Shown here piece after piece: positions 41,670-50,265 of a stretch of 64,000 bases of DNA. The position numbers were made by a program, and so were the translations under genes. The notes beneath the pieces are model-generated. The model made no database searches. It saw only the letters and a program-made list of their open reading frames with translations, and had not been told where the DNA came from. Each line of letters starts with the position of its first letter. Position 1 is the first letter of the stretch. Source of the stretch: Xanthomarina arctica. GTDB lineage: Bacteria; Bacteroidota; Bacteroidia; Flavobacteriales; Flavobacteriaceae. The stretch spans positions 1-64,000 of the forward strand of contig NZ_BMFQ01000004.1 in NCBI RefSeq assembly GCF_014638915.1. The letters are read 5' to 3'.

Positions 41670-42413
41670 TTAAATTGTATGTAAGCGTTTTAGAAGTTCA
41701 GATTTTAGTTGCTTACTAATAGGAATAGCTTTCCTAGAAACCACCACGTGGCTTGTGGCTATTTCATCTATTTGCGAGATATTAACGATAAAAGACCTAT
41801 GAATTCTTAAAAAATGTTCTTGAGGCAATTTCTCGTCAATATCCTTTAATGTGGTTACAAGTAAATATTCTTTTCCTTTGGAATAAATCCGACAATAATT
41901 GCGTTCGGCTTCAATATATAAAATATCAATAATTTTAATTTTCACCATTTTTTCATGGTGACGCACAAAAATACAGTCGTTTAAAATTAGAGGTTCTTCG
42001 TGGTCAATAATAGTGTCTTTTGTGTTTTCTTTTTCAATTTTCACATGGTTTACAGTCAATTCTATGGCACGTTGTAAATCTAATTTTTTAAAGGGTTTTG
42101 AAATAAAAGCATAGGGATTTGTAGCTTTGGCTCTCTTAAAATTGGTGTCGTCTGCATTTGCCGTTAGATAAATAATAGGAATATTATAATCTTGTTGCAT
42201 TAAAATAGCTGTTTCAATACCATCAATTTCACCTTTTAAATTAATGTCCAATAAAACGATATCTGGTTGATTATTTTTTATGTAAATCAAAGCTTCTTCT
42301 CCACGTGGAATAATTCCAATAACATCATATCCAATCGACGTAAGTTGTAGGGAAATATTAGCTCCGATAATCATCTCATCTTCAACTATCAATATTTTTA
42401 TAGGATGTGTCAT
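41670..42413 (-). CDS. LytTR family response regulator
   Basis: 247 residues. Receiver domain 1-120 with phosphoacceptor Asp56 (VLLDINLKGEIDG) and the switch region IIYLTANADD. The C-terminal LytTR DNA-binding domain (about 148-247) has IIDILYIEAERNYCRIYSKG, FLRIHRSFIVNISQI and VVVSRKAIPISKQLKSELL. It starts one base after the sensor kinase gene ends, so the pair is cotranscribed. Such regulators activate genes through two half-sites upstream of the promoter. Confidence 0.95.
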   Translation of the reverse strand: MTHPIKILIVEDEMIIGANISLQLTSIGYDVIGIIPRGEEALIYIKNNQPDIVLLDINLKGEIDGIETAILMQQDYNIPIIYLTANADDTNFKRAKATNPYAFISKPFKKLDLQRAIELTVNHVKIEKENTKDTIIDHEEPLILNDCIFVRHHEKMVKIKIIDILYIEAERNYCRIYSKGKEYLLVTTLKDIDEKLPQEHFLRIHRSFIVNISQIDEIATSHVVVSRKAIPISKQLKSELLKRLHTI

Positions 42414-42414
42414 T

Positions 42415-44433
42415 TTAAGCAGCTGGTTTTAATTTAAAGTGAAATAAAACGGATGTTCCATTTGTGTTTTCTTCTTGCATTTCTCCATTTAATTGTTGCG
42501 TTAAAAGACTTATAAGTTGCGAGCCAAATCCAGTGCCTTTTGGAGCCATGCCATCTGTTTTTCCTATACCATTATCGACAACTTTTAAGGTTAAAATATT
42601 TGGCCTGTCTTTTAATAAGCTAATTTGAATATTGCCTTTTTTGTTATCGGGAAAGGCATATTTTAAAGCGTTAGTTAATAACTCGTTTACAATTAAACCT
42701 ATTGGAACAGCTGTGTCTACGTCTAATTCTAAATTATCCATAGCGCATTCAATCTTCACTTGATCTTCAGAATTAAAGGTGTCTAAAATGCCTTCACTTA
42801 AATTTACGAAATAATCCTTCATTTCTATGCTTCCCAAGTTTTCGCCTTGATAAAGTTTTTGATGAATAATTCCCATAGACTGCACTCGGTTCTGACTAGC
42901 AATCATAGCATCTTTGGTTGCTGAATCTTCTAATTGGGCAGACTGCAAGGAGATTAAACTTTTTACTAATTCCAGATTGTTTTTAACACGATGATGAATT
43001 TCCTTCATCAACAATTCATTTTGCTTGTTTTTAGTTTCTAATTCCAAATTTAAGACTTGTAATTTCTTACGTTTGGATCTAATATTTCTCATACTAGAAA
43101 GCATCCCAATCAAACTAAGTGTTAATAGGGCCGCAATGGCAATGTACAAGGTTTGTGTTTTTTGTTGTTGGGATATTGTGGCTTCTTGGGTTTTAATGGT
43201 GGCCTCTTTTTTTACTGTTTCATATTTAGTTAAAAGGTTGGACATGACTTTGTCACTTTCAATAGTGGCTGTGCTATCTCTCATAACTCTTGCTTTTTTC
43301 TGATATTCAAGAGCTTTTGGAAAGTTGCCTAACTTCTCGTAAATCGTGCTAACATGATCGTAATTTTCGGTTAGATTGGAAACATCCTTATTGGCTTCCT
43401 GAAGAGCAACTGTTTCTAGTTGGTATTTTAAAGCCTCCTCATAATTTTCTAAAAGCAGGTTCACTTCACCTAAATTTGCAGTTATGACATAAATAGCATT
43501 TTCATAATTTACTTCTTGTGCCTTTAATAAGGTACTATCATATTCCTTCTTAGCATCTTGATAATTCCCCATTCGTTTAAGTGCATTGGCCCGATTGTTA
43601 GAGAAATTTATGATATCGAAAACTGAAAAATTTATTGTTTCTGCTAAACGGAGTGCTTTTTCAAAATAATTATAAGATTCTTGAAAGTTGCCCATAGCCA
43701 TATAGGAATCTCCTGCAGAAGTGTAGGCATAAGCTAGTTCAGTATCTAACTGGTGTTTTTTACTAATATCAATTGTTTTTAAAGCATAGTCTAGAGCTTC
43801 GTTGTGTCTTCCTTGTTTGTTTAAATCTTCAGAAACACGGCTGTAAGCTCCAGCAATTCCTGCTTTATCGTCCAGAGCTTCCATGAGTTTTAAAGCTTCA
43901 AGATCTGTTTTTAGAGCTTGTTCAATTTCGCCTCTTCTTTTATGTACCCAACCAATTTTGAAATAAGTAGTGGCCTGACCTCTTTGATCTTCTATCGTTT
44001 TATAACCAACTAAGGCCTTGTTAAAATAAAAGGAGGCAGAATCTAATTCTAGAAGATTGGCGTGGATTCTACCTTGCATTTCATAAAACTTAGGTTGCCA
44101 TTTGGTGTTATTTGTTTTATCTGAAAGTAAAACGCCTTGTCTAGCAAAAACAATAGCTTTTTCAAAATCTGATTGAGATTGCACAGTTACTAACTCTTCT
44201 AATAATTCTAATTTTATAGGACTGTCTTTTTCATTTTGAAGTAAATGAGACAAGCTATCTATTTGATAATTCTGACCAGAAACAAAGGGCATGTATAGCA
44301 AAAATAAAACTAAAAAAATAGATTTATAGTAGCTCTTGGAAGGTTTACATTCTGGAATGTCCGTTGAATTTATCGTACAACAAGAAGGCGTTACACTAAA
44401 TAGTGTAAATGGTATGTGTTTGTTAGTTTTCAT
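42415..44433 (-). CDS. TPR-containing sensor histidine kinase (HisKA_2 type)
   Basis: 672 residues. An N-terminal segment with a hydrophobic stretch at about 37-53 (IFLVLFLLYMPFVSG) serves as signal. Six or more tetratricopeptide repeats follow at about 95-400 in the periplasm, then a coiled coil, one membrane helix at about 430-450 and the kinase: LLMKEIHHRVKNNLELVKSL with His480/481 as phospho-site, the N-box IVNELLTNALKYAFP and G-box KGTGFGSQLI. The TPR part probably senses a protein or peptide. Partner: the LytTR regulator downstream. Confidence 0.93.
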   Translation of the reverse strand: MKTNKHIPFTLFSVTPSCCTINSTDIPECKPSKSYYKSIFLVLFLLYMPFVSGQNYQIDSLSHLLQNEKDSPIKLELLEELVTVQSQSDFEKAIVFARQGVLLSDKTNNTKWQPKFYEMQGRIHANLLELDSASFYFNKALVGYKTIEDQRGQATTYFKIGWVHKRRGEIEQALKTDLEALKLMEALDDKAGIAGAYSRVSEDLNKQGRHNEALDYALKTIDISKKHQLDTELAYAYTSAGDSYMAMGNFQESYNYFEKALRLAETINFSVFDIINFSNNRANALKRMGNYQDAKKEYDSTLLKAQEVNYENAIYVITANLGEVNLLLENYEEALKYQLETVALQEANKDVSNLTENYDHVSTIYEKLGNFPKALEYQKKARVMRDSTATIESDKVMSNLLTKYETVKKEATIKTQEATISQQQKTQTLYIAIAALLTLSLIGMLSSMRNIRSKRKKLQVLNLELETKNKQNELLMKEIHHRVKNNLELVKSLISLQSAQLEDSATKDAMIASQNRVQSMGIIHQKLYQGENLGSIEMKDYFVNLSEGILDTFNSEDQVKIECAMDNLELDVDTAVPIGLIVNELLTNALKYAFPDNKKGNIQISLLKDRPNILTLKVVDNGIGKTDGMAPKGTGFGSQLISLLTQQLNGEMQEENTNGTSVLFHFKLKPAA

Positions 44434-44687
44434 AAGTCCTTTAAACGCTATTAAAAAAGACCTGAGGAGATTTTAAAGGTAGTAAAAAAAATACAAGTCT
44501 ATAAACTTGTAAGCTGTATATTATGAGGTGTTGAAGTTGTTTTTTGTTTTATAGAGTGAATTTTATAATAAAAAACTGAGTTTTATTACATGAGTATTGA
44601 TATTCAGTATCTAAGAGTTTCAAAGGTTCATGACCCATAGTTTTTTAAAAAGAACTCTATATATTATAATTCCTATATTCTTTTTGG

Positions 44688-44695
44688 TAGTTTTG
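44688..44695 (+). promoter_or_regulatory. -7 promoter box of the T9SS protein gene
   Basis: TAGTTTTG matches TAnnTTTG and lies 16 bases before the start codon at 44712. Confidence 0.5.
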
Positions 44696-44711
44696 TGTAA
44701 AACAATTACTT

Positions 44712-45725
44712 ATGAAAACAAAACTACCTTTTTTATTATTGCTTTTATCATTAGTTTCTTTTGGACAAACACCTATTAGTACGTATTATAGTTTAAATGG
44801 TTCTACATATGCTGTGGTATCATCAAGTTCCACAATAGACCAAACAACTACTGGTGCAGGTTTGACATGGAATTTTAATACATTCACACAAACGGATACA
44901 GATTTAGATACGTATACTACTCCAACTGGACCAGAATTAACTACTTTTCCTGGGACTACTAATGTGTTGACTGTTACAAATTCTTCATCTGGAGAAAACA
45001 AAATCTTTAGTGCAGACGTTAATGGTACAACATCCTTAACAGGAGCTACAAGAGATGATATTATTTTAAATTATAGTACCAATAACGCATTAATAGGGAC
45101 TTTCCCTATGAGCTATAGTGCCACAAATAGCGATGCTGTTGCCGGTACTTTTATTTACACAACATATAATGGAACTTTTACTGGAACCATTAATACAGAA
45201 GTTGATGCTTATGGGACTCTTAATATGAATGATCTTGGAGAGGGCGCTTATTCTGGATCTGTAACCCGTTTAAAAACAGTTCAGAATTTGAGTATGACGG
45301 CATTGGGTTTTTCTAATATTGGAACTGTTACACAAACAGCTTATAATTATTACGATAACATAACCAATGAACTTGTGTTTAGAAGTCTTGAGTTAAATGT
45401 TGTTGTTCCAATTTTAAGTATAAATGAATCTGTGACTTTAATGGAAAGTATCTTACCTTTAAGTACATTAAATATTAATCAAAATGATATTGTTGCTTTA
45501 GTATTATCTATAATTCCAAATCCTGTTGCAGATGTGTTAAATATTCATTTAAGTCAAAATGAATCTATTCGTTCTATTACATTAACAGACATCAAGGGAA
45601 GACAAGTTTTGAGTGTGAATGAGAACTTAAATTCCATTTCAGTTTCCCGTTTGCAAGCAGGAATGTATATTGCTAATATAACAACTGATAAAGGGGTTTA
45701 TACGAAGAAATTCTTAAAAAAATAA
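44712..45725 (+). CDS. T9SS-secreted protein of unknown function
   Basis: 337 residues. Signal peptide about 1-19 (ending SFGQ), a threonine- and serine-rich beta body (about 20-250) without recognised domain, and a type A sorting domain at the end: IIPNPVADVLNIHLSQ, LTDIKGRQVL, SRLQAGMYIANI and YTKKFLKK. It is exported by T9SS and probably attached to the cell surface or released. Similar short T9SS proteins are common in Flavobacteriia and mostly uncharacterised. Confidence 0.88.
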   Translation: MKTKLPFLLLLLSLVSFGQTPISTYYSLNGSTYAVVSSSSTIDQTTTGAGLTWNFNTFTQTDTDLDTYTTPTGPELTTFPGTTNVLTVTNSSSGENKIFSADVNGTTSLTGATRDDIILNYSTNNALIGTFPMSYSATNSDAVAGTFIYTTYNGTFTGTINTEVDAYGTLNMNDLGEGAYSGSVTRLKTVQNLSMTALGFSNIGTVTQTAYNYYDNITNELVFRSLELNVVVPILSINESVTLMESILPLSTLNINQNDIVALVLSIIPNPVADVLNIHLSQNESIRSITLTDIKGRQVLSVNENLNSISVSRLQAGMYIANITTDKGVYTKKFLKK

Positions 45726-45742
45726 ATTCAATTTAATTCATA

Positions 45743-45776
45743 AAAAAAGCGTTTCAAATATTTGAAACGCTTTTTT
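45743..45776. terminator. Bidirectional terminator
   Basis: A 16-bp perfect inverted repeat with GCGTTTC core and A/T runs on both sides lies between the convergent T9SS protein gene and lysA. Confidence 0.93.
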
Positions 45777-45787
45777 GTTTTACTCTC

Positions 45788-46999
45788 TTATTTTGAAAGA
45801 TCAATTTCTATTTGATTTTTAATTATATCATCAAAAGTTTCTCTTTTTCTAATTAAATGTGCTTTATTATTATGCCATAGCACTTCTGCCGGACGGTATC
45901 TGGAATTGTAATTAGATGCCATAGAAAAACAATAGGCTCCAGCATTTTTAAATGCCAGAATATCTCCTTCTGTAATTTCAGAAATACGTCTATTGTTTGC
46001 AAATGTGTCCGTTTCACAAATATATCCTACAACAGAATAAAAGCGCTCTCTACCTTTTGGATTCGAAATGTTTTCAATTTCATGTTGAGATCCATATAGC
46101 ATGGGTCTAATTAAATGATTAAAACCAGAATCTATTTGAGCAAAAACCGTAGAAGTGGTTTGTTTTACAACATTTACTTTGGCTAGAAAAACACCAGCTT
46201 CACTCACCAAAAATTTCCCTGGTTCAAAAGCTAAGGTTAATTCTCTCCCGTATTCTTTACAAAACTCGTTGAATCTCTTCGTTAGTTTTTCGCCAAATTC
46301 TTCAATATTGGTTTCAATATCATCCTTTTTATAAGGCACTTTAAAACCAGAACCAAAATCAATAAATTCTAAATCTTTAAAGTGTTTAGCAGTTTCAAAA
46401 AGTATTTCACTTGCATATAAAAACACATCAATATCCAAAATATCACTTCCTGTATGCATGTGAATTCCATTGATATTCATCTTGGTATTTTCTACAATAC
46501 GAATAATGTGCGGAATTTGATGAATGGAAATTCCAAACTTACTATCAATATGTCCTACAGAAATATTGGTGTTTCCACCAGCCATCACATGTGGGTTTAT
46601 TCTAATACAAACCGGAGTTTTTGGATATTTAGTACCAAACTGTTCCAAAATCGATAAGTTATCGATGTTAATTTGAACTCCAAGCTTTGCGGCAACTTCA
46701 ATTTCTTCAAGAGAAACACCGTTTGGAGTGTAAATAATTTGTTCTGGCAAAAATCCGGCGGTCAAACCTAATTTAACTTCCTGAATGGAAACGGTATCTA
46801 AACCTGCACCAAGTGTTTTCATTAATTTTAAAACCGAAATATTAGACAACGCTTTAACGGCATAATTAATTTTAACCTGTTTGACTTTACTAAAGGCTGC
46901 TGTTAAGCGTTTATACTGAGAAGTTATCATCTCTGTGTCGTAAACATAAACAGGACTTCCAAAGTCCTTAGCAATCTGTAATAAAGTGTTTGTTTTCAT
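45788..46999 (-). CDS. lysA: Diaminopimelate decarboxylase
   Basis: 403 residues, fold type III PLP enzyme. Lys49 in NYAVKALSN binds PLP; GMHTGSDI-like HMHTGSDI, EPGKFLVSEAG and the catalytic CETDTFA of the family are all present (the last donated across the dimer). It converts meso-diaminopimelate to lysine, the last step of lysine synthesis, in the cytoplasm. It is monocistronic here, ending at a shared terminator. Confidence 0.93.
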   Translation of the reverse strand: MKTNTLLQIAKDFGSPVYVYDTEMITSQYKRLTAAFSKVKQVKINYAVKALSNISVLKLMKTLGAGLDTVSIQEVKLGLTAGFLPEQIIYTPNGVSLEEIEVAAKLGVQINIDNLSILEQFGTKYPKTPVCIRINPHVMAGGNTNISVGHIDSKFGISIHQIPHIIRIVENTKMNINGIHMHTGSDILDIDVFLYASEILFETAKHFKDLEFIDFGSGFKVPYKKDDIETNIEEFGEKLTKRFNEFCKEYGRELTLAFEPGKFLVSEAGVFLAKVNVVKQTTSTVFAQIDSGFNHLIRPMLYGSQHEIENISNPKGRERFYSVVGYICETDTFANNRRISEITEGDILAFKNAGAYCFSMASNYNSRYRPAEVLWHNNKAHLIRKRETFDDIIKNQIEIDLSK

Positions 47000-47121
47000 T
47001 TTTGTTAATTTTTATGAAGTGTAAAACTAAAAAGTATTTTTTATTAACACTTAAAATATGGTGATAATTATTTCATATTTCAGTCATTTAGAAAGTATCG
47101 CAATACTTCCTTTAAAAATTA

Positions 47122-47152
47122 TTGGTAAAAAGCTTTAGGTTGATTACTTTTG
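47122..47152 (+). promoter_or_regulatory. Promoter of sucC
   Basis: A TTG (-33) at 47122-47124 and TACTTTTG (-7) at 47145-47152, spaced by 20 bases, give a good Bacteroidota housekeeping promoter. It predicts a leader of about 50 bases. Confidence 0.65.
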
Positions 47153-47210
47153 TGCAACAAAATATTAAGAGATTCCTTTCTTTTAATGGAACGCAAATAA
47201 TTTAATATAG

Positions 47211-48407
47211 ATGAATTTACACGAATATCAAGGAAAAGACATATTAGCAAACTTTGGCGTACGTATTCAACGTGGCGTTGTTGCGAAAAATGCTCAAGAA
47301 GCTGTGGCTGCAGCAAAACAATTAACTGCTGAAACAGGAACAAGCTGGCATGTTATTAAAGCTCAGGTTCACGCTGGTGGACGTGGTAAAGGTGGAGGAG
47401 TTAAGATTGCTAAAAATCTTCAGGAAGTAGAAACTATTGCAGGTCAGATTATAGGTATGAACTTAGTGACGCCTCAAACATCTGCTGAAGGTAAAAAAGT
47501 ACATCAAGTATTAATTGCCGAAGATGTTTATTATCCTGGTGAAACTGAAACTAGTGAATTTTATGTGTCTGTATTATTAAACCGTGCTTCTGGACGTAAC
47601 ATGATAATGTATTCTACTGAAGGTGGAATGGATATTGAAACAGTTGCTGAAGAAACACCACATTTAATCTTTACTGAAGAAGTAGATCCTTCAGTTGGTT
47701 TAATGCCTTTTCAAGCTAGACGTATTGCTTTTAACTTAGGTTTAGATGGCCTTGCTTTTAAAGAAATGACAAAATTTGTAACAAGCCTTTATACGGCTTA
47801 CGTTGCATCTGATGCTTCTTTATTTGAAATCAATCCGGTTTTAAAAACAAGCGATAATAAAATTATGGCTGTAGATGCTAAAGTGACTATTGATGATAAT
47901 GCACTTTACAGACATAAAGATTACCAAGATTTACGTGATTTACGTGAAGAGAATCCAATTGAAGTGGAAGCAGGAGCTTTAGGACTTAACTATGTAGATT
48001 TAGACGGAAACGTTGGATGTATGGTTAATGGCGCAGGACTTGCAATGGCAACAATGGATTTAATAAAACAAGCAGGTGGTGAGCCAGCTAACTTTTTAGA
48101 TGTTGGAGGTACTGCTGATGCTGCTAGAGTAGAGGCTGCTTTTAAAATTATCTTAAAAGACCCTAATGTAAAAGCAATCTTAATAAATATTTTTGGTGGT
48201 ATTGTTCGTTGTGACAGAGTTGCTCAAGGTGTTATCGATGCTTATAAAAACATGGGTAATATTACTGTGCCTATTATTGTACGTTTACAAGGTACCAATG
48301 CAGATATCGCTAAAGAATTAATTGATAGTTCTGGATTAGATGTTATGAGTGCTACTGAGTTCCAAGAAGCTGCAGATAAAGTTCAGCAAGTATTAGAAAA
48401 TAAGTAA
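47211..48407 (+). CDS. sucC: Succinyl-CoA synthetase beta subunit
   Basis: 398 residues, the usual length. An ATP-grasp domain at 1-240 (NLHEYQGKDILANFGV, KAQVHAGGRGKGGGVKIA) and a CoA-ligase domain after it (LNYVDLDGNVGCMVNGAGLA, NFLDVGGTADAARV, INIFGGIVRCDRVAQGVIDA). It makes ATP or GTP from succinyl-CoA in the citric acid cycle together with SucD, which is not adjacent here; that separation is common in Bacteroidota. Confidence 0.97.
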   Translation: MNLHEYQGKDILANFGVRIQRGVVAKNAQEAVAAAKQLTAETGTSWHVIKAQVHAGGRGKGGGVKIAKNLQEVETIAGQIIGMNLVTPQTSAEGKKVHQVLIAEDVYYPGETETSEFYVSVLLNRASGRNMIMYSTEGGMDIETVAEETPHLIFTEEVDPSVGLMPFQARRIAFNLGLDGLAFKEMTKFVTSLYTAYVASDASLFEINPVLKTSDNKIMAVDAKVTIDDNALYRHKDYQDLRDLREENPIEVEAGALGLNYVDLDGNVGCMVNGAGLAMATMDLIKQAGGEPANFLDVGGTADAARVEAAFKIILKDPNVKAILINIFGGIVRCDRVAQGVIDAYKNMGNITVPIIVRLQGTNADIAKELIDSSGLDVMSATEFQEAADKVQQVLENK

Positions 48408-48438
48408 AAAGATGTAACTCGAAGAGTTATAATTATAT

Positions 48439-48475
48439 AAAAAAGAGCCACTTTAATTTAAAGTGGCTCTTTTTA
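48439..48475 (+). terminator. Terminator of sucC
   Basis: A 16-bp perfect inverted repeat (48441-48456 with 48458-48473) with flanking A and T runs, 33 bases after the sucC stop. It could also serve the convergent cysH gene. Confidence 0.92.
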
Positions 48476-48496
48476 GGTTTTATAAGTCAGGGGTTT

Positions 48497-49195
48497 TTAT
48501 AAATGCAAACCACATTCTGTTTTTGGATTGTTATTCCATCTTCCACTTCTGTCTTCACCCGGAACCGTACAATGACTGCAACCAATAGAATGATATCCTT
48601 TTGCAACCAATGGATGGAAAGGTAATTTATGTTCATCAATAAAAGCGTCACGTTCTTCTTTGGTAACATCTAATAAGGGGTAGAATTTTAAAATCTCTCC
48701 TCTCATTTCAAATATATCCAAACTTGCTCTGTGGTCACTTTGCCATTCCATTAACCCAGAAACCCAAACGTTGTAACGTTTTTTAATGGTTTCTAAAGGA
48801 CTGACCTTATTGATTGAACAGCAGAAATCTGGATTTTTTTTCCAGGTTTCATCTTTTGTTGTAAACTCGTGTTCTTCTTTTATGGCTCCAATAGATTTTA
48901 CGTTTAAGCCGTAAAGTTGCTCTAGCTTCTCTTTATATTTTAAAGTTTCTTCAAAATGATATCCTGTATCTATAAAAAACACCGGTTGTTCTTTATTAAC
49001 GTCTGAAAATAATTTTAAAAGAAATGCTGAGGTTGCAGCAAAAGAACTTGTAAGCATCACTTCGCTAACATCAAAATCTTTATAAAGCTCTTTTATACGA
49101 TTGGTAGCAGAAAGCGATTTGTATTTTCTGTTTAGAGATTTTATTTTTTCATCTGAAATGACAGATGCATCAATAACTATAGGTTTGTCTAACAT
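48497..49195 (-). CDS. cysH: Phosphoadenylyl/adenylyl-sulfate reductase
   Basis: 232 residues of the CysH family. FAATSAFLLKLFSD carries the substrate-binding loop, and VSGLMEWQSDHRASL the signature. The Cys pattern CCSINK plus GCSHCTVPGEDRSGRW is that of enzymes with a [4Fe-4S] cluster, which reduce adenylyl-sulfate rather than PAPS; the catalytic Cys is in TECGLHL at the C-terminus. The product is sulfite. cysD/cysN are not adjacent. A perfect 10-bp dyad lies 19 bases upstream of the start. Confidence 0.93.
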   Translation of the reverse strand: MLDKPIVIDASVISDEKIKSLNRKYKSLSATNRIKELYKDFDVSEVMLTSSFAATSAFLLKLFSDVNKEQPVFFIDTGYHFEETLKYKEKLEQLYGLNVKSIGAIKEEHEFTTKDETWKKNPDFCCSINKVSPLETIKKRYNVWVSGLMEWQSDHRASLDIFEMRGEILKFYPLLDVTKEERDAFIDEHKLPFHPLVAKGYHSIGCSHCTVPGEDRSGRWNNNPKTECGLHL

Positions 49196-49213
49196 ATTTA
49201 TTTAGGACATTTT

Positions 49214-49238
49214 AATCTTAAATGCGCAATTTAAGATT
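49214..49238 (-). promoter_or_regulatory. Palindrome upstream of cysH
   Basis: AATCTTAAAT at 49214-49223 and its exact complement at 49229-49238 flank GCGCA. It lies 19 bases upstream of the cysH start and is not followed by a T run on the minus strand, so it is more likely an operator than a terminator of the gene before it. Confidence 0.45.
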
Positions 49239-49260
49239 ATTCAAGAAACTAGAAAAGCCT

Positions 49261-49530
49261 TTATTCTTTTTTTAAGGGTTTTTTGGGAGTTGAAGGTTTC
49301 GCTTCTTTTTTAGGTTTGGGTCCACGAAGATGAATAACCAAGCCATTTAGGAAATTTCTAAGAATTTGATCGCCACATTCCATATATTTTGGATGATCCT
49401 CTTTTCTGAAGAAAGCACCTAATTCACTTTTGGAAATTTTAAAGTCTACCAGCTCTAAAATTTTTACTATTTCGTCGTCTCGAAGCTGTAAGGCTACTCT
49501 TAATTTTTTAAAGATGTCGTTATTAGTCAT
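49261..49530 (-). CDS. DUF1456 family protein, single-domain form
   Basis: 89 residues. MTNNDIFKKLRVALQLRDDE then IVKILELVDF, KSELGAFFRKEDHPKYMECG and ILRNFLNGLVIHLRG match one DUF1456 (YehS-type) unit. Proteobacterial YehS has two such units in about 156 residues; here there is one, with a basic, proline-rich tail (RGPKPKKEAKPSTPKKPLKK). The function is unknown. The gene stands between cysH and the divergent TerB-like gene. Confidence 0.8.
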   Translation of the reverse strand: MTNNDIFKKLRVALQLRDDEIVKILELVDFKISKSELGAFFRKEDHPKYMECGDQILRNFLNGLVIHLRGPKPKKEAKPSTPKKPLKKE

Positions 49531-49755
49531 GTACTTAAATTTGTTGTTGCTTTTTTCTCACAAAAGTAAAATAATCGATGAAATGCACATCTATGCTAAT
49601 GTTCTAAAAATCAGATATATACGAAAATATTTGTATAAAATGTAAGATATTAACGATAAAATGCAGATTATTTTTCGACAAGTTACAAATTATCAGGGAT
49701 TATCAATTATGGTTTATAAGTATCTTTATAATGAAATTATTAATCCATTCCTCTA

Positions 49756-50157
49756 ATGATTAACAGAGTTGAAAAATTAAGCCTTTTGTCTGAGATGATT
49801 TCATTTGCGAAAAATGAAAACGACTTAAAACCAATTGAGTATAGCTTTTTGCTTGCCATTGCGAAACAACTTGAAATCTCGAGAGAAGATTTCAATTACC
49901 TAATTGAACACCCTATTAATTATATTCATTTAGGGTCTCATAGCGAACGCATTGTTCAGTTTCATAGATTGGTTTTATTGATGAATATTGGTGACGAACA
50001 TACAAATAAAGAAAGAATAAGACTTTTTAATTATGGAATCCGTATGGGCTTAAGTCATGAATCCATAAATAAAGTGTTGTACTTAATGGAGAGTTTTCCT
50101 AATAAAATTGTACCGCCAGATGTGCTTATTGATATCTTTAAGGTGCAGTATAACTAA
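49756..50157 (+). CDS. TerB-like helical protein next to uvrB
   Basis: 133 residues, helical, cytoplasmic, no signal. The pattern LLSEMISFAKNENDLKPIEY, then SFLLAIAKQLEISREDFNYL and a second helix pair MNIGDEHTNKERIRLFNYGI recalls TerB-like proteins. Similar proteins beside uvrB in Flavobacteriia are often labelled excinuclease by position only. It is convergent with uvrB, with 108 bases between, so there is no operon link. Confidence 0.7.
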   Translation: MINRVEKLSLLSEMISFAKNENDLKPIEYSFLLAIAKQLEISREDFNYLIEHPINYIHLGSHSERIVQFHRLVLLMNIGDEHTNKERIRLFNYGIRMGLSHESINKVLYLMESFPNKIVPPDVLIDIFKVQYN

Positions 50158-50265
50158 CTAAAATTCCAAAAAGTCAAATCCGAAATCCCGAAAATATATC
50201 TTTTTAAGTAAGTAGTGAATGTTGCGACTGCTGGCCTTTCCGTAGTATTTACGAATAAGAGATAT

